The position numbers and the translations under genes are program-made. A DNA stretch of 16,156 bases from DASXRA01 sp046734315. GTDB lineage: Bacteria; Actinomycetota; Actinomycetes; Mycobacteriales; Jatrophihabitantaceae. The stretch lies in contig JBKPQY010000297.1 in the NCBI GenBank assembly GCA_046734315.1, positions 1-16,156 of the forward strand, read 5' to 3'. Below are positions 12,816-16,156 of this stretch, piece by piece. Positions within the stretch are counted from its first letter, which is position 1, and every line of letters begins with the position of its first letter. The notes beneath the pieces were generated by a model. It worked only from the letters and a program-made list of their open reading frames with translations, searched no databases and was not told the origin of the DNA.

Positions 12816-13796
12816 GTGGCAACCGATCGGACGCCTGCATCGTTGTCGCCGGTCGAGAACGCCGAAGTGTTCGAGGCGCCTGCTGTGCTGCGCGTCATCT
12901 GGGCCGATCCGGAACACATGCCGGAACATCTCGCGCTGTGGTCGCTCAAGCATTTCGCTTCCCGAGCATCGTCTGCAGTTTACAAGCTCCGCCGGGATCA
13001 CCATGGCGCCGAACCGGACGACCTGGAACGAATGGTGATCGAGAGGCAGACCCGGGTTGCAATGGTCGACGGCGCCTGTGTGGGTGGCCCTTTTCTCGTG
13101 CTGATTCCTGTGGCGTTCTGCGCGGCATTGCTGGCGCAAGCACAGATGGCGCTGGAGCTGGCAGCCCTCGCCGGCTGCGCCCCCGATGACGAGATGCGTG
13201 CGGCCGACCTGCTCGTGATGCAAGGCGCGTACACGTCAACGGACGAGGCGAGCGCCGCGTTGGCAGAGGTGACGCGCGAGCAGCCCGACGCCAAAGATCG
13301 ACGGTCACCGTCCGGCGCGCACCTCGCCATGATCAGGCGTATGGCTTACCTGCTCGGGCTATTGGACACCAGCGAGGAGAAGCCGAGCCTGCTGAGCAGG
13401 ATCATGCAATGGTGTCTGCTCGGGATCGCATTCGTGGTTGGCCTGGTGCTGCCGCTTGTCTGGGTGCCATATATGACGGTCGCGATTCGGCGAAGCGCAC
13501 TACGAGTAGGTGAGCGGGCAAGGCAGTTCTATGCGGAGCGCAGCAGCGCCGAGGCCGGGGTCGCCGTGAGAAAGTCCCGAGCGGTGCGAGTCGAAATCAC
13601 CGGCGCACTACTGCGAATGCTGGCGCTAACGGTGCTTCCCGTCGGGGTCGCCGTGATCGCACTGGCGGCGAATCTCGATCTCGGCATCAGCCCGTTCTGG
13701 ACGGCCCTGATTCTGCTGATCGTTGTGTCGGCTCTGGGCACCCTCGCCTGGGTCGCCCTTCGTAGGTGGCGTCATGGCCCTAGGCAGTCGCCGTAA
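12816..13796 (+). CDS. Membrane protein of unknown function
   Basis: A 326-residue protein. The polar N-terminus (1-88) has no known motif. Hydrophobic segments lie near 92-118, 198-224, 267-287 and 294-314, and the protein ends in an Arg-rich tail. Around the first helix the sequence FLVLIPVAFCAALLAQAQMALELAALAGC, then AADLLVMQGAYTSTDEA (128-144), recalls uncharacterised actinobacterial membrane proteins and is loosely like EcsC-type proteins; I cannot assign a family firmly. GTG 12816 is preferred because AAAGG (12801-12805) lies 10 nt upstream; ATG 12807 is only 1 nt from it. Upstream are the nested inverted repeats at 12725-12796. Function is unknown. Confidence 0.78.
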   Translation: MATDRTPASLSPVENAEVFEAPAVLRVIWADPEHMPEHLALWSLKHFASRASSAVYKLRRDHHGAEPDDLERMVIERQTRVAMVDGACVGGPFLVLIPVAFCAALLAQAQMALELAALAGCAPDDEMRAADLLVMQGAYTSTDEASAALAEVTREQPDAKDRRSPSGAHLAMIRRMAYLLGLLDTSEEKPSLLSRIMQWCLLGIAFVVGLVLPLVWVPYMTVAIRRSALRVGERARQFYAERSSAEAGVAVRKSRAVRVEITGALLRMLALTVLPVGVAVIALAANLDLGISPFWTALILLIVVSALGTLAWVALRRWRHGPRQSP

Positions 13797-13819
13797 CGAT
13801 GCGGATCTGGTGGTCGGGC

Positions 13820-13845
13820 ACCGGTTCCCGATTCGTGACCGGTTC
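13820..13845. promoter_or_regulatory. Direct repeat ACCGGTTC upstream of the SHOCT cassette
   Basis: ACCGGTTC occurs at 13820-13827 and 13838-13845, 18 bp apart start to start, about 90 bp upstream of the first gene of the cassette. The second copy lies in the partial palindrome GTGACCGGTTCAC. This could be an operator or an activator site. It is the only conspicuous repeat in the 137-bp gap. Confidence 0.3.
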
Positions 13846-13933
13846 ACCCGCGTGATGTGAGGCCGGTGGGGGTCCAAGCTCCTAGCTTTGCAGCCGAAGG
13901 CTCGATAGGGGCCGTGTCGAGAGGATTGACGTG

Positions 13934-14350
13934 ATGAGTGCCGCGTTGCCGCAAGCCGCATCGCAGAATTATCCGTTGCTCAACGTGTTCTGGACGATGC
14001 TGTGGTTTTTCTTGTGGATCCTGTGGATTTTCCTGCTGATCCGGATCTTCATCGACATCTTCCGCAGCGACGACATGGGCGGCTGGGCCAAGGCCGGATG
14101 GTCGATCTTCGTGATCATCGTGCCGTTCCTCGGGGTGCTGGTGTATGTGATCGCCCGCGGGTCGGGGATGGCGAAACGGGATCAGCAGCAGGCCGTCGCC
14201 GCCGATCAGGCCGCGCGTAGCTATATTCAGTCCGCGGCGGGCGCCTCGACGAGTGTCGCCGAGGAGGTCAACAAGCTGGCCGCGCTGCGTGATCAGGGGG
14301 TGTTGACCGAGCAGGAATTCGAGACGCAGAAGGCGAAGGTGCTCGGCTAG
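13934..14350 (+). CDS. PLDc_N and SHOCT domain membrane protein
   Basis: A 138-residue protein. Two helices at about 18-42 (FWTMLWFFLWILWIFLLIRI) and 55-74 flank FIDIFRSDDMGGWAKAGW, the pattern of the phospholipase D N-terminal membrane hairpin (PLDc_N), but no phospholipase catalytic domain follows. A polar helical linker leads to a C-terminal SHOCT helix pair (108-137, VNKLAALRDQGVLTEQEFET). SHOCT modules are thought to mediate oligomerisation and are common in small stress-related proteins. GAGG at 13921-13924 serves ATG 13934 (9 nt) or GTG 13931 (6 nt). It heads a same-strand group with DUF6325 and a second SHOCT gene. Confidence 0.9.
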   Translation: MSAALPQAASQNYPLLNVFWTMLWFFLWILWIFLLIRIFIDIFRSDDMGGWAKAGWSIFVIIVPFLGVLVYVIARGSGMAKRDQQQAVAADQAARSYIQSAAGASTSVAEEVNKLAALRDQGVLTEQEFETQKAKVLG

Positions 14351-14372
14351 GCGAGGCAGCCACAGCCGTCTG

Positions 14373-14403
14373 TGTGCCGCCGCCACGCGCGGGTGGCGGC
14401 ACA
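14373..14403. terminator. Strong GC hairpin between the first SHOCT gene and the DUF6325 gene
   Basis: Perfect nine-base arms TGTGCCGCC (14373-14381) and GGCGGCACA (14395-14403) enclose a 13-nt loop, 22 nt after the stop codon of the first SHOCT gene. No U-run follows, as is usual in actinobacteria. It probably ends or reduces transcription before the DUF6325 gene. Confidence 0.6.
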
Positions 14404-14478
14404 GGCGGCCACGCTCGGTGCGAGACAAGCGCGGTGAGTGTTCGGGAAGTGAGTGGTCGACGAAACTGGAGGGTTGAG

Positions 14479-14904
14479 ATGGCCATCGGGCCAGTTGAAT
14501 ACATGATTGTGGGGTTTCCGGGGAACCGGTTCCGGGGAGAGATCGCTCCCGAGCTCGCCAAGCTGGTGAATGCGGGCACCATCCGCATCCTCGATCTGGT
14601 CTTCATATTGAAGGACGCTGATGGCAGCGTGGCCACGTTTGAATTCGATCAGCTCGATGAGCTGGCGGCGTTCGCTGCCGTCGATGGTGAGGTCGGCGGA
14701 TTGATCTCTAAAGAGGACATCGAGCACGCCGCCGCGCTGCTGGAGCCGAACTGCTCGGAGGCGTTGCTGGTGTGGGAGGACGTGTGGGCTACTCCGTTCG
14801 TCGACGCAGTGCGCCGCGCCGACGGTGTCCTTCTCGAGGGCGCCCGGATCCCGCGCGAACTGATCGAGACAGCTTTCAGCGAGCTGGCGAGCGCCGAGCG
14901 TTGA
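14479..14904 (+). CDS. DUF6325 family protein
   Basis: A 141-residue soluble acidic protein. The start GPVEYMIVGFPGNRFRGEIA, then NAGTIRILDLVFILKDADGS, and a later EDIEHAAALLEPNCSEALLVWED are the recognisable DUF6325 pattern, related to older DUF1269-like membrane-stress proteins. No enzymatic motif is seen. ATG 14479 is supported by GGAGGG (14468-14473). The frame is open upstream to 14374, but that part overlaps the terminator hairpin. The gene is followed after 22 nt by a SHOCT gene, so the two are probably co-transcribed. Homologues often sit beside SHOCT genes, so a shared complex is plausible. Function is unknown. Confidence 0.92.
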   Translation: MAIGPVEYMIVGFPGNRFRGEIAPELAKLVNAGTIRILDLVFILKDADGSVATFEFDQLDELAAFAAVDGEVGGLISKEDIEHAAALLEPNCSEALLVWEDVWATPFVDAVRRADGVLLEGARIPRELIETAFSELASAER

Positions 14905-14926
14905 GCTCGAGACAAGGAGACTGATC

Positions 14927-15211
14927 ATGCTCAGACGACGTTCGCTGGCCCGTACGGCGGCCCGTACCGCCGTCGTGGCCGGCACCGCGACCGCGGTCTC
15001 CGGCAACGTGGCCCGCCGCCAAGCGGCGCGGCAGGCTCCGGCAGAACCCGCACCGGCACCTGCACCCGAACCGGCGCCCGCTGCGCCCAGTCCGGCACCA
15101 GCGGCGGATCCGATCGATCAGCTGACCAAGCTGGGGGCATTGAAACAGCAGGGCCTGCTCACCGATGAGGAATTCGCAGCCCAGAAGGCGAAGCTCCTCG
15201 GCCAGGCCTGA
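14927..15211 (+). CDS. Small SHOCT domain protein
   Basis: A 94-residue protein. An Arg-rich, weakly hydrophobic N-terminus (MLRRRSLARTAARTAVVAGT) is followed by an Ala/Pro/Glu repeat tract (about 37-59) and a C-terminal SHOCT helix pair (62-92, DPIDQLTKLGALKQQGLLTD, ending QKAKLLGQA). The SHOCT motif is closely similar to that of the 138-residue protein two genes upstream, including the QKAKxLG ending. ATG 14927 has AAGGAGA at 14914-14920. It follows the DUF6325 gene by 22 nt. The Ala/Pro linker could tether the SHOCT module to a partner or membrane; function is unknown. Confidence 0.9.
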   Translation: MLRRRSLARTAARTAVVAGTATAVSGNVARRQAARQAPAEPAPAPAPEPAPAAPSPAPAADPIDQLTKLGALKQQGLLTDEEFAAQKAKLLGQA

Positions 15212-15261
15212 CGCGCCGACGAAGCGCCCAGTGGTAGCCCGCGCAGACCCGCACGGTGGGG

Positions 15262-15846
15262 TTCGATCGTCGCCCCGGACCTCGACGGCCACCACGTTCC
15301 AGGACCCGGCCGTCGCCGTCTGACGCGCCACGGGCACAAGGTAACCGGCATCTCCCGTCGGCTGATTGGTGTACTGCGACCAGAAGGTGGGCGAGGGCCC
15401 CGCAACCCCGCCAGCTGCACCCAGCCGGGTGGCGGGTCATCGCCGAGTGGCCCGATCGTCTCGTCGCCGACGGCGAATACCAGCGACGTGGATCGTGTCC
15501 TCTGCAGGTAGGCAAGCGGGCGACTCCCGACGCCGGAAGCGGACACTGCCGCGCCAATGCCGTCAGTTCCCTCCACGGCGATCACCCTGAGCGTCTGCTC
15601 ATAGCCGGCGACGAGCGCCGTGGAACGCACCGTCGTGTTGGACAGGACGCTCGCGGCCCGTGCCTGCCACACCTCACTCACGCCGGTTTGCCTGTCGGCC
15701 CGGCGCACGAGCTGCCACGCCGCATTGGCGCCGCTCGCGTGCTGTCGGCGCGGCGGTATCCGCTGCAGCACTAGCGGTGGTCGGCACCACCTCGACCCCG
15801 GCGAGATTCCAGTGATCTCCGCTCCGCGACGTGTCGTTCAGCGCGA
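15262..15846 (-). pseudogene. Frameshifted relic of a repeated secreted-protein beta-sandwich domain
   Basis: Three minus-strand segments in different frames make up one domain type. First comes VALNDTSRSGDHWNLAGVEV (about 15790-15849), the end of one repeat. Next, in another frame, the run from QTGVSEVWQARAASVLSNTT through VAGYEQTLRVIAVEGTDGIG to TSLVFAVGD and GWVQL (about 15718-15410). Last, after a second shift, TFWSQYTNQPTGDAGYLVPV and TAGSWNVVAVEVRGDD (about 15391-15265). Joined, these give nearly a complete copy of the domain found in tandem in large actinobacterial extracellular proteins, in which NDTAPTxDxWNLxAVE and DTFWSQ are typical. There is no start, signal peptide or ribosome site. 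The first ~20 residues of the second repeat are missing. Confidence 0.6.
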
Positions 15847-16093
15847 CTTGACGGCCGACTCGCGAGTTGCCTTCGTCATCGAAGATCTCGAGCGGGTGAA
15901 CCCTTGGACTCCGCGAGGGCTGCAGGTCCGCGGCCGCGCTGAATTGCACGCGGAGGGCGGCGAGAGATTCGACGCCGGGCGGGACGCGGCATGCATACGC
16001 ATCCTGCCGCGGCGGACCGCCAGCTGGGGGATCGAGGGGCCGGCATTCTCGGCTGCCGGGCGGCGTCGGGCTCGCTCGGTCGGCGGTGCCTGA
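15842..16093 (+). pseudogene. 5'-truncated PPOX-class (F420/FMN-dependent) oxidoreductase
   Basis: From about 15842 the plus strand reads RDLTADSRVAFVIEDLERVN, then PWTPRGLQVRGRAELHAEGG, then CIRILPRRTASWGIEGP, with a stop at 16091-16093. This is the C-terminal half of actinobacterial pyridoxamine-5'-phosphate-oxidase-fold proteins (VAFVVDDLASxxPWRPRGxExRGxAE, IRITPxRIVSWGI). The N-terminal half, with the strand that starts LATVGPDGxPHxVPV, is missing. In its place the opposite strand encodes a surface-domain relic, so the two ends meet at about 15840. The open frame upstream to 15620 is an antisense shadow of that relic. Family members bind FMN or F420, but this copy cannot form a full fold and is likely dead. 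Confidence 0.65.
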
Positions 16094-16156
16094 TCATCCG
16101 GCTCGGTGATCGCGGCCCGAGCCTCGGCTGTCACTCGGCTGCGATGAGAGCGGCAG
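16094..16156. other. Window edge, no feature seen
   Basis: These 63 bp follow the truncated oxidoreductase. No gene, repeat or hairpin stands out. Confidence 0.4.

Noticed and set aside
14374..14478. Upstream extension of the DUF6325 gene
   Set aside because: The extension would be read through a strong hairpin, whereas ATG 14479 has a good ribosome site and the conserved family start.
15118..15261. C-terminal extension of the minus-strand relic into the SHOCT gene
   Set aside because: Similarity ends at VEVRGDD; beyond this the frame is the antisense of the real SHOCT gene.
15620..15835. N-terminal extension of the PPOX remnant
   Set aside because: This part is the antisense of the surface-domain relic, and its reading is Arg/Cys-rich noise.
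1..16156. CRISPR arrays, transposases, phage or toxin-antitoxin genes
   Set aside because: No regularly spaced repeats, DDE/serine/tyrosine recombinase motifs or typical small toxin pairs were seen in any frame.

Overview
The window is high-GC DNA of an actinobacterium. Support comes from the GC-rich codon use with many GTG starts, actinobacterial families (DUF2630, DUF6325, SHOCT proteins, a PPOX/F420-type flavin domain, a zinc-ribbon membrane protein) and a tRNA without encoded CCA. Two copies of a TCCACAGTGGA palindrome hint at the Pseudonocardiales, but the genus cannot be fixed from sequence alone. No CRISPR array, intact transposase or phage gene was seen.

Layout. (1) 1-2492, plus strand: end of a LolA/RseB-fold lipoprotein-type gene, then an ABC-2 exporter (ATPase and permease, overlapping), a probable operon. 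(2) 2506-6028, minus strand: an efflux block transcribed DrrA-like ATPase, DrrB-like permease, DHA2-family MFS transporter, DUF2630 protein. (3) 6153-6241: tRNA-Ser(UGA), followed by about 430 bp of coding debris. (4) 6677-9181, minus strand: a 399-residue membrane protein with a Met-rich linker and a WHSH-containing C-terminal domain, and a zinc-ribbon/single-TM protein; between them lies an Ig-like surface-protein relic on the plus strand. (5) 9732-12208: a short leader ORF with a strong Shine-Dalgarno sequence overlaps (GTGA) an 804-residue protein combining a membrane region, a degenerate kinase-like domain and an MprF/UPF0104-type flippase-like domain. (6) 12253-13796: a small minus-strand protein, a tRNA-3'-end-like fragment with several hairpins, and an unknown four-helix membrane protein. 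(7) 13934-15211: PLDc_N-SHOCT, DUF6325 and SHOCT genes in a row. (8) 15212-16156: a frameshifted minus-strand relic of a repeated secreted-protein domain, abutting a 5'-truncated PPOX gene on the plus strand.

The intact genes are mainly envelope functions: two ABC exporters, an MFS pump, a lipid flippase-like protein and several small membrane proteins. Between them are fragments of large extracellular proteins and truncated genes, at 6366-6732, 7990-8208 and 15262-16093, so this looks like a chromosomal segment with repeated insertion, rearrangement and decay. The most unusual intact elements are the leader-ORF/pseudokinase-flippase arrangement, the 399-residue Met/His membrane protein, and the SHOCT-DUF6325-SHOCT cassette. 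No complete new defence or mobile system could be demonstrated.
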